Assembly (NCBI GenBank): GCA_015491735.1 | Contig: WFVH01000085.1 | Location: forward strand, 1-46,374 | Length of the DNA stretch: 46,374 nt | Reading direction: 5' to 3' | Source of the DNA: Gammaproteobacteria bacterium | GTDB lineage: Bacteria > Pseudomonadota > Gammaproteobacteria > Thiohalospirales > Thiohalospiraceae | Shown here: in pieces, positions 1-10,175 of the stretch | How the letters are laid out: each line of letters opens with the position of its first letter | Position numbering within the stretch: the first letter of the stretch is position 1 | The notes under the pieces: generated by a model | Database searches by the model: none | Seen by the model: the letters and a program-made list of their open reading frames with translations, nothing else | What the model was told of the DNA's origin: nothing | Translations under genes and position numbers: made by a program

Positions 1-2
1 AC

Positions 3-818
3 AGCAGACTGTGCATCGAGTGTCACCGGCGGCACTACGCAGGCAATCGGGAAGAGGCGCGCCGCAAGGGGGTTCATCCCGTGGACATGAAACTGGAGCA
101 GCCGGTACGAATGGGGGATGAGAAGATAGAGAAAATCACCTGCCTGACCTGTCATGTACCTCATGATGCAGTACCGGGCACCCCCCTGCTGAAATTCGAT
201 CACCGGGAGGGGAGACTGTGCAGCTTCTGCCACGACGGCTACGATGCGGTGGCCGACAGCGATCACGATTTGCGCGTCACCGCCCCCGAGACCAGGAACC
301 GCTTCGACATTTCGCCGCGCAAGGCGGGGGTGTGTGGCGGCTGCCACACCATGCACCGTGGCGATGGCCGGGCACCATCCTTGTACGCGGGGGCGTTCCG
401 GCCCTGGAGCGGTGAGGAATATGCGTTGGAGCGGGACAGGATTTGTCTCGATTGCCATCGTGAAAAGGGCATCGCTGAAAAAGCCACGGTCCAATATTTC
501 AGCCATCCGCGCAAAGAGCTCGTGCTGCGCTCCAGGCCGGAGGAGATGCCGTTGGTGAACGAGTCTGGAGAAATAGAGGAATTTGGTTCCATTGCCTGCA
601 TCACCTGCCACGAACCCCATCACTGGACTGCGGACAAATCACAAACAGCATCACAGACTACGGTGAATCGGAAAGGCAATGTTCTCAGCAGTTTTTTGCG
701 GCATAAAAACATCAAACAAGCTTTTTGTATTGATTGTCACGGTATCGAGAGCGTAGTGAAATACAAGTACTATCACGATGAACTCAGTCGGAACATTGGA
801 GTGGATTATATTGAATGA
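3..818 (+). CDS. multihaem cytochrome c, 3' part (5' end outside window)
   Basis: The reading frame is open at the left edge, so this is a C-terminal fragment of about 271 residues. Seven CxxCH haem-attachment motifs are visible: CIECH at bases 12-26, then CLTCH, CSFCH, CGGCH, CLDCH, CITCH and CIDCH. Several are followed at once by another His (CHVPH, CHTMH, CHEPHH), the pattern of doubled-CXXCH cytochromes. Such proteins are exported c-type cytochromes that move electrons in the periplasm or at the cell surface. No signal peptide can be seen because the start is missing, and no porin or partner gene is visible beside it. The stop codon at 816-818 lies inside the 8-bp duplication that flanks the family A repeat immediately downstream, so the insertion kept the reading frame's own stop. 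The exact role and total haem number are unknown. Confidence 0.85.
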   Translation, partial: SRLCIECHRRHYAGNREEARRKGVHPVDMKLEQPVRMGDEKIEKITCLTCHVPHDAVPGTPLLKFDHREGRLCSFCHDGYDAVADSDHDLRVTAPETRNRFDISPRKAGVCGGCHTMHRGDGRAPSLYAGAFRPWSGEEYALERDRICLDCHREKGIAEKATVQYFSHPRKELVLRSRPEEMPLVNESGEIEEFGSIACITCHEPHHWTADKSQTASQTTVNRKGNVLSSFLRHKNIKQAFCIDCHGIESVVKYKYYHDELSRNIGVDYIE

Positions 819-822
819 CTAA

Positions 823-975
823 GGTAACTATTCAGCTCACCCCTGAAATCCGCCATTTCTGCGTTGAAAAATGGTCATTTACACGCGTAAACTCCCATTT
901 TTCGCCTTGAACTGACGAATTTCAGGGGCAATCTGAACAGTTACCGGCCTGTTTCATACCATGCTGAATAGTTAC
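823..975. mobile_element. family A (subtype A1) IS66-like MITE, copy 1
   Basis: This is a 152-153 bp element without coding capacity. Its outer ends form a perfect 12-bp inverted repeat, GTAACTATTCAG at 824-835 and CTGAATAGTTAC at 964-975. A longer imperfect internal pair lies at 824-849 and 919-944. It is flanked by the direct repeat ATGACTAA at 815-822 and 976-983, with one extra G at 823. It differs from the copy at 19272-19423 at only about four positions by eye. Ends starting GTAA plus an 8-bp target duplication are features I associate with the IS66 family, so I infer a non-autonomous derivative; no transposase is present in the window. Confidence 0.8.
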
Positions 976-1097
976 ATGACTAAAAGTGTTTATCCAGCCG
1001 ACTGCGCCACGTAAATCTCTGGCCTGAAATACTGGATATTTTGTGGTTTTACCAACTGTATGGTGTTGCGGTAACCCTCACTTTTTCAAGTGATGTG

Positions 1098-1232
1098 TCA
1101 GATCAAATCAAAACTAATACAGATAAACAACACTTTCTGGTCCATGTCGGCAAGGGTTCCGCCGAGATTGGCCGTCAGTGTAGTTTTTCCTACGCCACCC
1201 CTGGTCGAAACGACCGCATATTTTTTTGCCAT
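1098..1232 (-). pseudogene. truncated ParA/Soj-type ATPase remnant next to tRNA-Thr
   Basis: The minus strand encodes 44 residues from an ATG at 1232 to a TGA at 1098. A good ribosome binding site (GGAGG, 7 bases before the ATG) precedes it. The peptide carries a Walker A motif, STRGGVGKTT, followed by LTANLGG and a hydrophobic KVLFICIS strand, which matches the first 40 or so residues of ParA/MinD-type ATPases. A full ParA needs more than 200 residues, so this is a 5' remnant. The usual signature lysine of the deviant Walker A (KGGVGKT) is Arg here. It starts 86 bases beyond the 3' end of tRNA-Thr. In ICE-type genomic islands a parA/soj gene is often the first gene inside the tRNA junction, so I infer an island scar. 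Confidence 0.6.
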
Positions 1233-1317
1233 GAACCTTCCTCCATGTGGAAACCACAGGAGTACAGGAGTTGCCCTTTCATGGCATTCTGATTGTGTAA
1301 CTTATTGAAATCAAAGA

Positions 1318-1393
<76 letters not shown>

Positions 1394-1492
1394 GCAGGCG
1401 CACAAGAGTCATGCAAAGTAAAAACGGAGTGCCATGCCGAAAGGTAACCGCTCCTCCCCCACCAACCCGGTTACCTTCCTTGTCAATTCCTG

Positions 1493-2113
1493 TCAACCAA
1501 CATTCCGGCAGCGGAGCACTTTCCAATAACCAAAAAGATTGACACTACGGATCTCCACAACTTCCAGTCCCGTTTTCTGAAGAAAATCATCCAGATCAAA
1601 GTCAGGCCGAAAGCCAGCCAGCTTAGACAGGGGCGCAAGAAGATTTTCAACGGATCTTAGTAACGGATTGGTCGATCGGAAATGGTTGGCGATAAAAATA
1701 TCCCCCTCCGGCTTACACACTCTTGCCATCTCTCTCACCAACTGGACGGGATCGGGAACGACGGAAACCACATACATTGCCACAACTTTGTCAAAGCCGT
1801 TGTCCCTGAACTGCATCTGTTCGGCATCCATCTCCAGAACAGCTTCAACATGGGTCAGCTCCTCCCGATCTACCCGCCGACGCGCCTTGTTCAACATCTC
1901 GGTGGAAATATCGATACCCGTGACTTTGACATCATCTGGATATAGCGGCAATGACAATCCGGTACCAACCCCAACCTCCAAAATGGCATCTCCCGGATGA
2001 CAATCCAGCGCTGATATGATGGTTTTGCGTCCTGGGTGAAATATGGGACCAAAAACAACATCATAAACGCGAGCATAGCGCCGATAGGCTGTTTTTATCG
2101 CGTCAATATTCAT
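1493..2113 (-). CDS. pmtA: class I SAM-dependent methyltransferase, PmtA-like
   Basis: A soluble 206-residue methyltransferase. The SAM-binding motif I reads ILEVGVGTGLSLPLYP (about residues 44-59), followed by the acidic end of strand 2 (GIDIS) and a post-motif MDAEQ. The N-terminal YARVYDVVFGPIFHPGR stretch resembles bacterial phosphatidylethanolamine N-methyltransferases of the PmtA type, which make phosphatidylcholine at the inner membrane face. I take the ATG at 2113, preceded by AGGGA six bases upstream, over the TTG one codon earlier. It stands alone between tRNA-Thr and tRNA-Lys on the same strand. The family is well supported; phospholipid as substrate is an inference from resemblance, and a quinone or other small-molecule methyltransferase is possible. 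Confidence 0.8.
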   Translation of the reverse strand: MNIDAIKTAYRRYARVYDVVFGPIFHPGRKTIISALDCHPGDAILEVGVGTGLSLPLYPDDVKVTGIDISTEMLNKARRRVDREELTHVEAVLEMDAEQMQFRDNGFDKVVAMYVVSVVPDPVQLVREMARVCKPEGDIFIANHFRSTNPLLRSVENLLAPLSKLAGFRPDFDLDDFLQKTGLEVVEIRSVNLFGYWKVLRCRNVG

Positions 2114-2334
2114 CAATAATCCCTAAAAGCACCCCTTGCTCTCAATACGACAGGTCCTCCATCCCCGCAAGCACACTTCCGGTACGAACTATCTGAATCC
2201 ATCGCAATTAACCATCCATGATAGACGACGCTTCGTATTTTCCATGGTGGATCGGCTCGATTATAACACCTGAGCACAAAAAAACCGTCAGATACCCCCT
2301 GCCCTAGCCAGAACCCTCGTCGTTATGCAAAAAA

Positions 2335-2410
2335 TGGTGGGCCGTCCGCGACTCGAACGCGGGACCATCGGATTAAAAGTCCGGTGCTCTACCAACTGAG
2401 CTAACGGCCC
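2335..2410 (-). tRNA. tRNA-Lys (anticodon TTT)
   Basis: Cloverleaf on the minus strand with acceptor GGGCCGT (from 2404-2410) pairing with ACGGCCC (from 2339-2345), discriminator A and encoded CCA at 2335-2337. The anticodon loop CTTTTAA gives TTT. The first pair of the anticodon stem (C-A) is mismatched; the rest is regular. It lies between pmtA and nuoN, all on the minus strand. Confidence 0.95.
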
Positions 2411-2585
2411 AAACGGAAGTCGGATATGATATAGCAGTTGGGGAAAAAAACAAAGTGGAATAACGGGTAGCACGGTTACAACATTGCAACCCAAGCCGAC
2501 ACGCACTTACCAGAAAGGTTTTTTCAACACGGTGGCTGGACCTGTATAAGGATGAGGCAGCGCCGTCGCGCACTTTTCCGATTCC

Positions 2586-2677
2586 GCTCCGGCGGAGCCG
2601 CGACCTCCCACTGATTTCTCTGGCGACGTTGGCGGGATTCCATCGACACCTACCCCTGCCAACGCAAAAGAGAAATC
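2586..2677. terminator. inverted repeats downstream of nuoN, possible operon end structure
   Basis: Two dyads lie just after the nuoN stop. A GCTCCGGCGGAGC hairpin sits at about 2586-2598. A longer imperfect inverted repeat has GATTTCTCT at 2613-2621 paired with AGAGAAATC at 2669-2677, with TTGGCGGG and CCTGCCAA inside it. On the minus strand the larger stem comes first after the nuo genes. No clear T-run follows, so a classical rho-independent terminator is not proven. The rest of 2411-2685 shows nothing recognisable. Confidence 0.4.
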
Positions 2678-2685
2678 CGGCATAG

Positions 2686-4125
2686 TCACAAGGCAAAGGC
2701 GTTGACACACAAACTCATTAACGCCCCCGGGAACAACCCAAGAACCAGGATAGCCAGGCTATTTGCACTTAACATCACGCGGACATCAAACTCGCTGTCA
2801 ATGGGGGTATTGTCTTCGGGCTTGTCAAAATACATGAGTTTAACAACGCGCAGGTAGTAGAATGCACCAATAATCGAGAACACCACCGCAACGGCGGCAA
2901 GCCAGACCATTTCCGCTTCCACGACTGCAGACAGCACGGACAGTTTGGCCCAGAAGCCAAGGAATACGGGCACCCCGGCCATAGAAAACATAAGAATCAG
3001 CATCATGAAGGCAAACCAGGGACTGCGCTCGTTCAGCCCCTTGAAATCATCCAGCCTGTCGGCCTCGAATCCCGTCCGGCTAAGCAACATTATCATTCCA
3101 AAACCACCGAGGCTCATAAGCGCATAGACAATGGTATAAAACATGGCCGAGGCATAACCACTATCAGAGCCACTAAGCACGCCCAATAGCAGATAACCAA
3201 CGTGGGCAATGGTGGAATAGGCAAGCATGCGCTTGATATTGGTCTGGGCTATAGCGGTGATATTACCTAACGCCAAAGACAATATTGCCAGAATCACGAG
3301 CATCCCTTGCCAATGCTCCTGCAACCCTTCAAGGCCGTCAACCAGCAACCGCATGACCATGGCAAAAGCAGCAATTTTCGGTGCACTGCCGATATACACC
3401 GTCACTGCTGTAGGGGAACCGTGATAGACATCCGGAACCCACATGTGAAACGGAACCGCTCCAAGCTTGAATGCCAGGCCAACGACTGTAAACACGAGGC
3501 CAAACACCAATACCATATTCCCGGCACCGGCGGTTGCAACACCTGCGCTGATTTGAGACAACTCGAGCGATCCGGTCACGCCATAAAGCATCGACATACC
3601 GTACAACAACATCCCGGAAGCCAGGGCACCCAGAACAAAATATTTCATTGCCGCTTCTGATGAGTAGCTGGAGTCGCGATTCATCGCCACTAGCGCATAC
3701 ATCGACAGGGATAGCAGCTCCAGACCGAGATAGAGTGTCAGCAAGCTGTGCGCGGACACCATAATCATCATGCCCAAAACACCAAACAACCCCAGTACAA
3801 AAAACTCGCCCCTGAATAAGTTACGTGCCTGCAGATAAGAGCGCGAATAGAGAAAGACGACAAAAACCGAAAGATAAATAAATACTTTCAACGTGTCGCC
3901 CATCGCATCACGAATAAAACTCCCGTTGAACGCGATCTCCGGGCTGCCAAACTGATAACCCAACGAGGCAATCGCCGCACCCACCAGCGTTGCCTGGGCC
4001 AGCAGATAGGTGATAATCCGGTTTTTATCGGTCAAAAACAGATCGATGACCAATATCAGACAGGCCATGCCAAGGACGAACATCTCGGGAAGAGCAGCGC
4101 TCATTTTCGGTATTTCAAATTCCAT
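2686..4125 (-). CDS. nuoN: NADH-quinone oxidoreductase subunit N
   Basis: About 479 residues, almost entirely hydrophobic, with some 14 predicted membrane helices. It is one of the three antiporter-like (MrpD-type) subunits of complex I that couple quinone reduction to proton pumping across the inner membrane. Recognisable stretches include [20 protein letters not shown] and [20 protein letters not shown], the latter with the conserved lysine/histidine region of the broken helix. It is the last gene of the nuo operon, 14 bases after nuoM. I take the ATG at 4125; a GTG three codons earlier (4134) is the alternative. Length agrees with NuoN of other gammaproteobacteria. Confidence 0.96.
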   Translation of the reverse strand: MEFEIPKMSAALPEMFVLGMACLILVIDLFLTDKNRIITYLLAQATLVGAAIASLGYQFGSPEIAFNGSFIRDAMGDTLKVFIYLSVFVVFLYSRSYLQARNLFRGEFFVLGLFGVLGMMIMVSAHSLLTLYLGLELLSLSMYALVAMNRDSSYSSEAAMKYFVLGALASGMLLYGMSMLYGVTGSLELSQISAGVATAGAGNMVLVFGLVFTVVGLAFKLGAVPFHMWVPDVYHGSPTAVTVYIGSAPKIAAFAMVMRLLVDGLEGLQEHWQGMLVILAILSLALGNITAIAQTNIKRMLAYSTIAHVGYLLLGVLSGSDSGYASAMFYTIVYALMSLGGFGMIMLLSRTGFEADRLDDFKGLNERSPWFAFMMLILMFSMAGVPVFLGFWAKLSVLSAVVEAEMVWLAAVAVVFSIIGAFYYLRVVKLMYFDKPEDNTPIDSEFDVRVMLSANSLAILVLGLFPGALMSLCVNAFAL

Positions 4126-4139
4126 AGCAGGCACTCTGA

Positions 4140-5657
4140 TTACAACTTGGATTGAGCAATATGTTCAAGCAGGTGCTGGACAGAAACACTCATCACATCC
4201 AACAGCGGAGCGGGATAAATTCCAAAGAACAGCACAGCAACCGCCAAAACGGTCAAAATGATAAATTCGCGTGCATTGATATCTTTGAGAGCAGCTACAT
4301 TTTCGTTGGCCACTTCACCAAAGAAAACACGTTTTACCATCCACAATGTGTAGGCAGCGCCGATAATCAACGTCAAGGCTGCCAAAAAGGCGAACCAGAA
4401 ATTGGCTTTGAAAGCACTCAATATCACCATGAACTCCCCAACAAATCCGGATGTACCCGGTAAACCGGCATTGGCCATGGCGAACAGTACTGCAAATGCA
4501 GCGAAGGTAGGCATGGTGTTGGTCACACCACCATAAGCGCTAATCTCCCTGCTGTGGATCCGGTCATATAACACACCGATACACAAAAACATCGCTGCCG
4601 AAATAAAACCGTGGGAAATCATCTGCACGATAGCGCCCTCTATCCCCATCGCCGCACCGTTCCAGCTACCGGTGTTCTCGAAAATGGTAAATGCGATAAA
4701 AAAGCCAAGGGTGACAAACCCCATATGCGATATCGACGAATAGGCTATCAGCTTCTTCATATCCTTTTGCACCAGCGCAACAAAGCCGATATATACCACC
4801 GCTATCAGGGAAAGGGTTATCATGAGCCAGTCAAGCTCATGACTGGCGTCGGGGGTTATAGGCAAGCTGAAACGCAAGAAACCGTACGCCCCCAACTTGA
4901 GCATAATAGCCGCCAGAATCACCGATCCCCCGGTAGGCGCTTCCACGTGGGCATCCGGTAGCCAGGTATGAACCGGCCACATGGGAACCTTTACCGCGAA
5001 GGCCAGCAGGAAAGCAAGAAAAATCAGAATTTGCGCCGTCAGACCCAACTTCAAGGCATGAAAATCCAGAATGGCAAAACTGTCGGCCTGGAAATACATA
5101 TAGATCAATGAGACCAGCATAAATACCGATCCCAGAAAAGTGTACAGAAAAAACTTGATTGTGGCATATACTCGCCGCGGCCCGCCCCAAATCCCGATCA
5201 CCACGAACATCGGGATTAACAAAGCCTCCCAAAACACGTAAAACAACATGCCATCCAGCGCGGCAAATACGCCATTCATCAACCCTTCCATGATGAGAAA
5301 AGCAGCCATGTACTGGGCAGGTTTATACTGAATCACCTCCCACCCGGCCAGTATCACCAATACAGTGGTAAAGGTGGTGAGTATAACCAGGGGCATGGAG
5401 ATACCATCTACCCCCAAGTGGTAGTTGATATTAAAGCGCTCTATCCAGGGGTATAGCTCGACAAACTGCATCTGGAAAGAGTTGGAATCAAACTGAACAT
5501 ACAGGGGTATCGAAATGGCAAACGTGAGCAATGCCACCAGTAGCGCCACTACCCGGGCCTCCAGCACATGCTTGCCACTACCTATGGCCAGCACCAACAG
5601 GCCACCTATGATCGGTGTCCAGACAACCAGACTCAGGAGTGGCAGTTCAGAGGACAT
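4140..5657 (-). CDS. nuoM: NADH-quinone oxidoreductase subunit M
   Basis: 505 residues, about 14 transmembrane helices, an antiporter-like proton-channel subunit of complex I. The conserved segment [25 protein letters not shown] is present (near residues 220-245), as is the [18 protein letters not shown] helix that is diagnostic for NuoM/ND4. A conserved glutamate in the [13 protein letters not shown]-type helix is seen as [13 protein letters not shown]. It begins with ATG at 5657, 32 bases after the nuoL stop, and is followed by nuoN. No truncation or frame problem is visible. Confidence 0.97.
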   Translation of the reverse strand: MSSELPLLSLVVWTPIIGGLLVLAIGSGKHVLEARVVALLVALLTFAISIPLYVQFDSNSFQMQFVELYPWIERFNINYHLGVDGISMPLVILTTFTTVLVILAGWEVIQYKPAQYMAAFLIMEGLMNGVFAALDGMLFYVFWEALLIPMFVVIGIWGGPRRVYATIKFFLYTFLGSVFMLVSLIYMYFQADSFAILDFHALKLGLTAQILIFLAFLLAFAVKVPMWPVHTWLPDAHVEAPTGGSVILAAIMLKLGAYGFLRFSLPITPDASHELDWLMITLSLIAVVYIGFVALVQKDMKKLIAYSSISHMGFVTLGFFIAFTIFENTGSWNGAAMGIEGAIVQMISHGFISAAMFLCIGVLYDRIHSREISAYGGVTNTMPTFAAFAVLFAMANAGLPGTSGFVGEFMVILSAFKANFWFAFLAALTLIIGAAYTLWMVKRVFFGEVANENVAALKDINAREFIILTVLAVAVLFFGIYPAPLLDVMSVSVQHLLEHIAQSKL

Positions 5658-5689
5658 GCATTCCCACCTTTATAGATATTGTGTTCCAT

Positions 5690-7651
5690 TCAAAAGACAA
5701 AGAGAGCTATCAAAGCAAACAATCCCACAAACATTGCAAAGGCATAGTGGTAAAGAAAACCCGTTTGAATGTGCTTTATCACAGCAGAGAGCCATCCCAC
5801 ACCTTTCGCCGTGCCATTGACAACAAATCCATCGATCAACTTGACATCACCCACTTGCCATAACAGCCTGCCCAGTGCCCGGCTTCCGGCGGCAACGACC
5901 TTATCGTTAAAATCGTCAAATCCGTATTTATGCTCCAAAACGGTGTAAACCACGCCAGCACGCGCCTTAATCATCTCTGGAATATCGGGCCGTTTCATAT
6001 ACAGAAACCAGGCAGCACCCACACCCGCCATGGCGAGATAGAGTGCCGGCGTTGCCAGGCCATGCAAGATAAAAGCAAACCAGCCGTGGAAATTTTCCCC
6101 AAGCTTGCCAAGCACGTCACGCTCGGGACTTACGAAAATGGCCCCGTTGAAAAAATCACCAAACAGCATGGGGCCGATGAATATCGCACCAACAACGACT
6201 GATGGAACCGCCAGCGCGATCAGCGGCCCCGTTACGACCCAGGGCGTCTCATGCAGATGCTCCCGGGCATGTTTATCCATCCGCTCTTCTCCGTGGAATA
6301 CCAGAAAGAACATCCGGAAACTGTAGAAGGCAGTGATGAACACGCCGACGAGCACGGCAAAATAGGCAAATCCTGCACCGGGCGTCTGTGAAAGGTGCAC
6401 GGCTTCAATGATGGCATCCTTTGAAAAGAACCCTGCAAACCCTGGGAAGCCAATCAGCGCCAGAGAACCAATCAGCATCGTCCAGTAAGTGATTGGCATG
6501 TATTTTTTTATGCCGCCCATCTTGCGAATATCCTGTTCATGGTGCATGCCGATAATCACTGAACCCGCAGCCAGAAACAGCAATGCCTTGAAAAAAGCAT
6601 GTGTCATCAAGTGAAACACGCCTGCAGCGTAGGCTGAAGCCCCCAGGGCAACCGTCATGTAGCCCAACTGCGAGAGCGTAGAGTAAGCAACCACCCTTTT
6701 GATATCGTTCTGAATAATACCCAGAATGCCCATGAACAGAGCTGTTATCGAACCGACAACCAGAACCACCGTCAGTGCAGTCGTAGACAACTCGTACAGT
6801 GGCGACATTCTCGCCACCATGAATATACCCGCAGTAACCATCGTTGCGGCATGGATCAGAGCTGAAATGGGCGTTGGACCCTCCATGGAGTCCGGCAACC
6901 AGACATGCAGAGGAACCTGAGCAGACTTGCCCATCGCACCAATAAACAGAAGGATGCAGATCACTGTCATCAACGACCATTCAACACCGGGGATTACCTG
7001 AATGGTCATATCTGCCATCATGGGCGCTGCCGAAAACACATCGGCATAGTCCAGGCTGTTGAAATACATCAATACGGCAGCTATTCCCAACAGAAAACCG
7101 AAATCACCCACGCGGTTGACCAGGAAAGCCTTCAGATTCGCGAAGATCGCCGTAGGTCTCTTATACCAGAAACCGATCAGCAAATAGGAGACCAGACCGA
7201 CGGCCTCCCAGCCAAAAAACAGCTGCATAAAGTTGTTGGACATCACCAACATCAGCATTGAGAAAGTGAACAGGGAGATGTAGCTGAAAAAACGTTTGTA
7301 CCCCGGATCGTCATGCATATAGCCAATGGTATAGATGTGCACCATCAGGGAGACCCAAGTTACCACGACCATCATCATGGCCGTCAGGGAATCGACCAAG
7401 AACCCCACCTCGAAACGAACCCCGTCACTGACCATCCAGGTGTAGACCGCGCCGTTGAAAGGCTCTCCACCATCGATAACGATATGCTTGAATACATATA
7501 GCGACAACGCTGCAGAGACAGCAACGCCGGCAATTGTCACGGTATGCGCTACGGAACGACTGATAAAACGTCCAAAAAGACCGGCGACAATCGCGCCAAC
7601 CAAAGGAGCCAGCGCTACGGTGAGATAGATATTTTGCATATTATCAGCCAC
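5690..7651 (-). CDS. nuoL: NADH-quinone oxidoreductase subunit L
   Basis: 653 residues, the largest membrane subunit of complex I. It has an N-terminal antiporter-like domain (MGKSAQVPLHVWLPDSMEGPTPISALIHAATMVTAGIF, seen in pieces around residues 240-280, with the conserved lysine and histidines) and a C-terminal extension that would form the long lateral helix HL plus a final membrane anchor. The reading frame begins with GTG at 7651, preceded by AAGGA at a spacing of seven bases. An ATG four codons further in (7639) is possible but has a poorer ribosome binding site. It lies four bases after the nuoK stop. Confidence 0.97.
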   Translation of the reverse strand: MADNMQNIYLTVALAPLVGAIVAGLFGRFISRSVAHTVTIAGVAVSAALSLYVFKHIVIDGGEPFNGAVYTWMVSDGVRFEVGFLVDSLTAMMMVVVTWVSLMVHIYTIGYMHDDPGYKRFFSYISLFTFSMLMLVMSNNFMQLFFGWEAVGLVSYLLIGFWYKRPTAIFANLKAFLVNRVGDFGFLLGIAAVLMYFNSLDYADVFSAAPMMADMTIQVIPGVEWSLMTVICILLFIGAMGKSAQVPLHVWLPDSMEGPTPISALIHAATMVTAGIFMVARMSPLYELSTTALTVVLVVGSITALFMGILGIIQNDIKRVVAYSTLSQLGYMTVALGASAYAAGVFHLMTHAFFKALLFLAAGSVIIGMHHEQDIRKMGGIKKYMPITYWTMLIGSLALIGFPGFAGFFSKDAIIEAVHLSQTPGAGFAYFAVLVGVFITAFYSFRMFFLVFHGEERMDKHAREHLHETPWVVTGPLIALAVPSVVVGAIFIGPMLFGDFFNGAIFVSPERDVLGKLGENFHGWFAFILHGLATPALYLAMAGVGAAWFLYMKRPDIPEMIKARAGVVYTVLEHKYGFDDFNDKVVAAGSRALGRLLWQVGDVKLIDGFVVNGTAKGVGWLSAVIKHIQTGFLYHYAFAMFVGLFALIALFVF

Positions 7652-7655
7652 GGCG

Positions 7656-7961
7656 CTATCCTTTCAGCGAATCCAGATCTTCGACATTGATGGTGTGTTT
7701 GTTGCGGAACAGCACCACCAGAATCGCAAGCCCGATGGCCGCCTCCGCAGCCGCTACGGTAAGAATGAAGAACACAAATACCTGGCCTGCGATGTCACCA
7801 AGATAGTGGGAGAAGGCAATAAAGTTAATGTTGACCGCAAGCAACATCAACTCAATCGACATCAGCAAAACAATAATGTTTTTTCGATTGAGAAAAATGC
7901 CGGCAACACTGATACCAAACAAGATTGCCGCCAGAATCAGATAATCAGACAGTGCAATCAT
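7656..7961 (-). CDS. nuoK: NADH-quinone oxidoreductase subunit K
   Basis: 101 residues with three membrane helices, the ND4L-type subunit of complex I. Family marks are [25 protein letters not shown], containing the conserved membrane glutamate of helix 2, and [13 protein letters not shown] with the second glutamate in helix 3. Both glutamates belong to the proton path between the quinone module and the antiporter subunits. The ATG at 7961 overlaps the nuoJ stop by four bases (ATGA), which implies translational coupling. Confidence 0.97.
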   Translation of the reverse strand: MIALSDYLILAAILFGISVAGIFLNRKNIIVLLMSIELMLLAVNINFIAFSHYLGDIAGQVFVFFILTVAAAEAAIGLAILVVLFRNKHTINVEDLDSLKG

Positions 7962-8587
7962 TTCTTGTCCCCTGCGTTTGACCCTGGTTGCCCTTTGGGG
8001 TTATTGGCCACGATGCGCAACCGGTCTTTCTTGCGCACAGCAATCTGCAGATCCGGATCCTGGCGTTTGCCCTGTGGCCGTTTGCGCAGCGCCAGGGAAA
8101 TTGCAGCGATAATGGCCACCAGCAAAATCACCGCCGCAATCTCAAACGGATAGACATACACGGTGTAGAGAACCCGGCCCAACTCCTTCGTGTTACTGTA
8201 GTCGGCGGAGTGCCCCACCGGCTCAGCAAATTTCTCGAGACCAAAGTTCCCCGGCCCGACCACATAGACCATCATCCCGATAACCAGCAATGCCACAACG
8301 ACCCCAACCGGCAACAACTTGACGAAACCCTCCCGCAACTGAGCCAGATTGATATCGAGCATCATCACCACGAACAGAAACAGCACCATCACCGCCCCGA
8401 CGTAAACCAGGACAAGCGTGATAGCGAGAAACTCCGCCTCCAGCAACAGCCACAGGGCAGCGCCGGAAAAAAAGGTGAGCACCAGAGATAACGCCGCATG
8501 CACCGGATTACGCAGGGTAATCACCATCAGGGCGGAACCCAGCAAGGCTGCGGCGAACAAGTAGAAAAGGAGCTGCTCGAAATTCAT
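7958..8587 (-). CDS. nuoJ: NADH-quinone oxidoreductase subunit J
   Basis: 209 residues with five predicted membrane helices, ND6-type subunit of complex I. The segment [25 protein letters not shown] (about residues 52-76, only partly quoted as [16 protein letters not shown]) is the hallmark helix with the pi-bulge. The C-terminal 45 residues are basic and hydrophilic ([12 protein letters not shown]), a tail on the membrane surface that is somewhat longer than usual. It follows nuoI by 20 bases and overlaps nuoK by four. Confidence 0.96.
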   Translation of the reverse strand: MNFEQLLFYLFAAALLGSALMVITLRNPVHAALSLVLTFFSGAALWLLLEAEFLAITLVLVYVGAVMVLFLFVVMMLDINLAQLREGFVKLLPVGVVVALLVIGMMVYVVGPGNFGLEKFAEPVGHSADYSNTKELGRVLYTVYVYPFEIAAVILLVAIIAAISLALRKRPQGKRQDPDLQIAVRKKDRLRIVANNPKGQPGSNAGDKK

Positions 8588-8607
8588 CTGAATCCTGTTT
8601 CCGTCAG

Positions 8608-9096
8608 TTAACGATAAGGTGCATCTTGCGCACGATCCGCAGCAATCTGCGCCTCGTGCTGCGCTCCAACTTCCAGCAGATCCTTTTTGCTTTTAACAAG
8701 ATCGCTGCGCTTTTCACCAAAATATTCGAAAACACGCGTCTCCACGATAGCATCTACCGGACAGGACTCTTCACAAAAGCCGCAAAAAATGCACTTGCTC
8801 AAGTCAATATCGTAACGGGATGTCCGCCGGCTGCCATCCTGGCGTGGCTCGGCCTCAATCGTAATCGCCATGGCAGGACAAATCGCTTCACAAAGCTTGC
8901 ATGCTATGCAACGCTCCTCGCCACCGGGGTAGCGGCGCTGCGCATGCAGCCCCCTGAATCGCGGCGACTGGGGCGTCTTTTCTTCCGGGTAGATGATAGT
9001 CACCTTCCGGTCCAGCAGATAACGCCCGGTCAACCGTAAGCCCTGCAGCAGCTCCAGCAGGAAAAGACTCTTGAAAAAACGGCCCAATGCTTTCAT
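8608..9096 (-). CDS. nuoI: NADH-quinone oxidoreductase subunit I (two 4Fe-4S clusters)
   Basis: 162 residues, a peripheral ferredoxin-like subunit that carries clusters N6a and N6b of complex I. Two motifs are seen: [12 protein letters not shown] and [12 protein letters not shown]. An amphipathic N-terminus ([20 protein letters not shown]) contacts the membrane arm. I choose the ATG at 9096 because AGGAG lies seven bases upstream and the protein then starts like other NuoI proteins; an in-frame upstream start at 9120 would overlap nuoH. Flanked by nuoH and nuoJ in the standard order. Confidence 0.96.
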   Translation of the reverse strand: MKALGRFFKSLFLLELLQGLRLTGRYLLDRKVTIIYPEEKTPQSPRFRGLHAQRRYPGGEERCIACKLCEAICPAMAITIEAEPRQDGSRRTSRYDIDLSKCIFCGFCEESCPVDAIVETRVFEYFGEKRSDLVKSKKDLLEVGAQHEAQIAADRAQDAPYR

Positions 9097-9116
9097 TTCA
9101 AAACTCCTGCCCACCA

Positions 9117-10151
9117 TCAAGCGCCATCAAACCAGGGACCAAGCCCGCCCACTACCGCCGCACCAACCACCAGCAACCAAACAATCGTAATTGGTATCAG
9201 TATCTTCCATCCCAAGCGCATCAGCTGATCATAGCGATAGCGTGGAAAAGTAGCACGTATCCATAAAAACAGCAGCAGGAAAAAAGAGGTTTTCAACAGG
9301 AGCCAGACAATGCCCGGCACCCAGGAAAACAGACTTTCCAACAACGGAATCCCCTGAAAGGGCGAAAGCCAGCCGCCGAGAAACATCAGCGATGTCAACA
9401 TGGAAATGAGGATCATGTTGGCATATTCAGCAAGGAAGAACACACCGAAACTCATCCCTGAATACTCAACATGGAACCCCGCAACAATCTCGGACTCCCC
9501 CTCGGCAAGGTCAAAGGGAGCCCGGTTGGTCTCGGCAAGACCCGCGATAAAATAGACCACAAACAACGGAAGCAATGGCAACCAGAACCAATGCAGCAAA
9601 CTCCCCTCCTGGGAAAGAACAATTTCCCGCAGATTCATGCTGCCGGCTGCCAGTAGTACACCAACCAGCGCAAAACCCATTGCGATTTCATAGGAAACCA
9701 CCTGAGCAGCAGAGCGCAGCGCGCCCAGAAACGCATATTTGGAGTTCGATGCCCAGCCGGCGATAATGATCCCGTAAACACTCAAAGAGGTGACCGCCAG
9801 GACGTACAGCAGCCCTGCATCGATATCGGTGACATATAAATTGTCACCAAAAGGCATCACCGCCCATGCGGCTATCGACGGCCCCATGGCAAGCATGGGC
9901 GCAAGCAAAAACAGAAACCGGTTGGCTCCGGCCGGAATGATGATCTCCTTGAAAATCAGTTTGACCGCATCAGCGATAGGTTGAAGCCATCCCCGTGGCC
10001 CAACGTGCAAAGGCCCTACGCGCCCCTGGATATATCCAATGATTTTACGCTCTGCAAAGGTCAGGTAGGCGACCGCAACCATAAGCGGAACAAGCAGCGC
10101 CACGATCTTGAGCAGCACAATCACCAATGTCAGTAGTGCATCAAGCATCAA
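9117..10151 (-). CDS. nuoH: NADH-quinone oxidoreductase subunit H
   Basis: 344 residues with eight predicted helices. This ND1-type subunit forms much of the quinone chamber where the peripheral arm meets the membrane. Diagnostic segments are [26 protein letters not shown] (near residues 30-55), the acidic loop [19 protein letters not shown] (around 205-225) and [18 protein letters not shown] near the end. All the charged residues of the quinone-site loop that I can recognise are present. It lies 24 bases after nuoG. Confidence 0.97.
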   Translation of the reverse strand: MMLDALLTLVIVLLKIVALLVPLMVAVAYLTFAERKIIGYIQGRVGPLHVGPRGWLQPIADAVKLIFKEIIIPAGANRFLFLLAPMLAMGPSIAAWAVMPFGDNLYVTDIDAGLLYVLAVTSLSVYGIIIAGWASNSKYAFLGALRSAAQVVSYEIAMGFALVGVLLAAGSMNLREIVLSQEGSLLHWFWLPLLPLFVVYFIAGLAETNRAPFDLAEGESEIVAGFHVEYSGMSFGVFFLAEYANMILISMLTSLMFLGGWLSPFQGIPLLESLFSWVPGIVWLLLKTSFFLLLFLWIRATFPRYRYDQLMRLGWKILIPITIVWLLVVGAAVVGGLGPWFDGA

Positions 10152-10175
10152 TCATCCATCCGCTTTTATTTAATC

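Noticed and set aside
1041-1292. 83-residue plus-strand frame
   Set aside because: It is the antisense of the ParA remnant, which has a proper Walker A motif and ribosome binding site.
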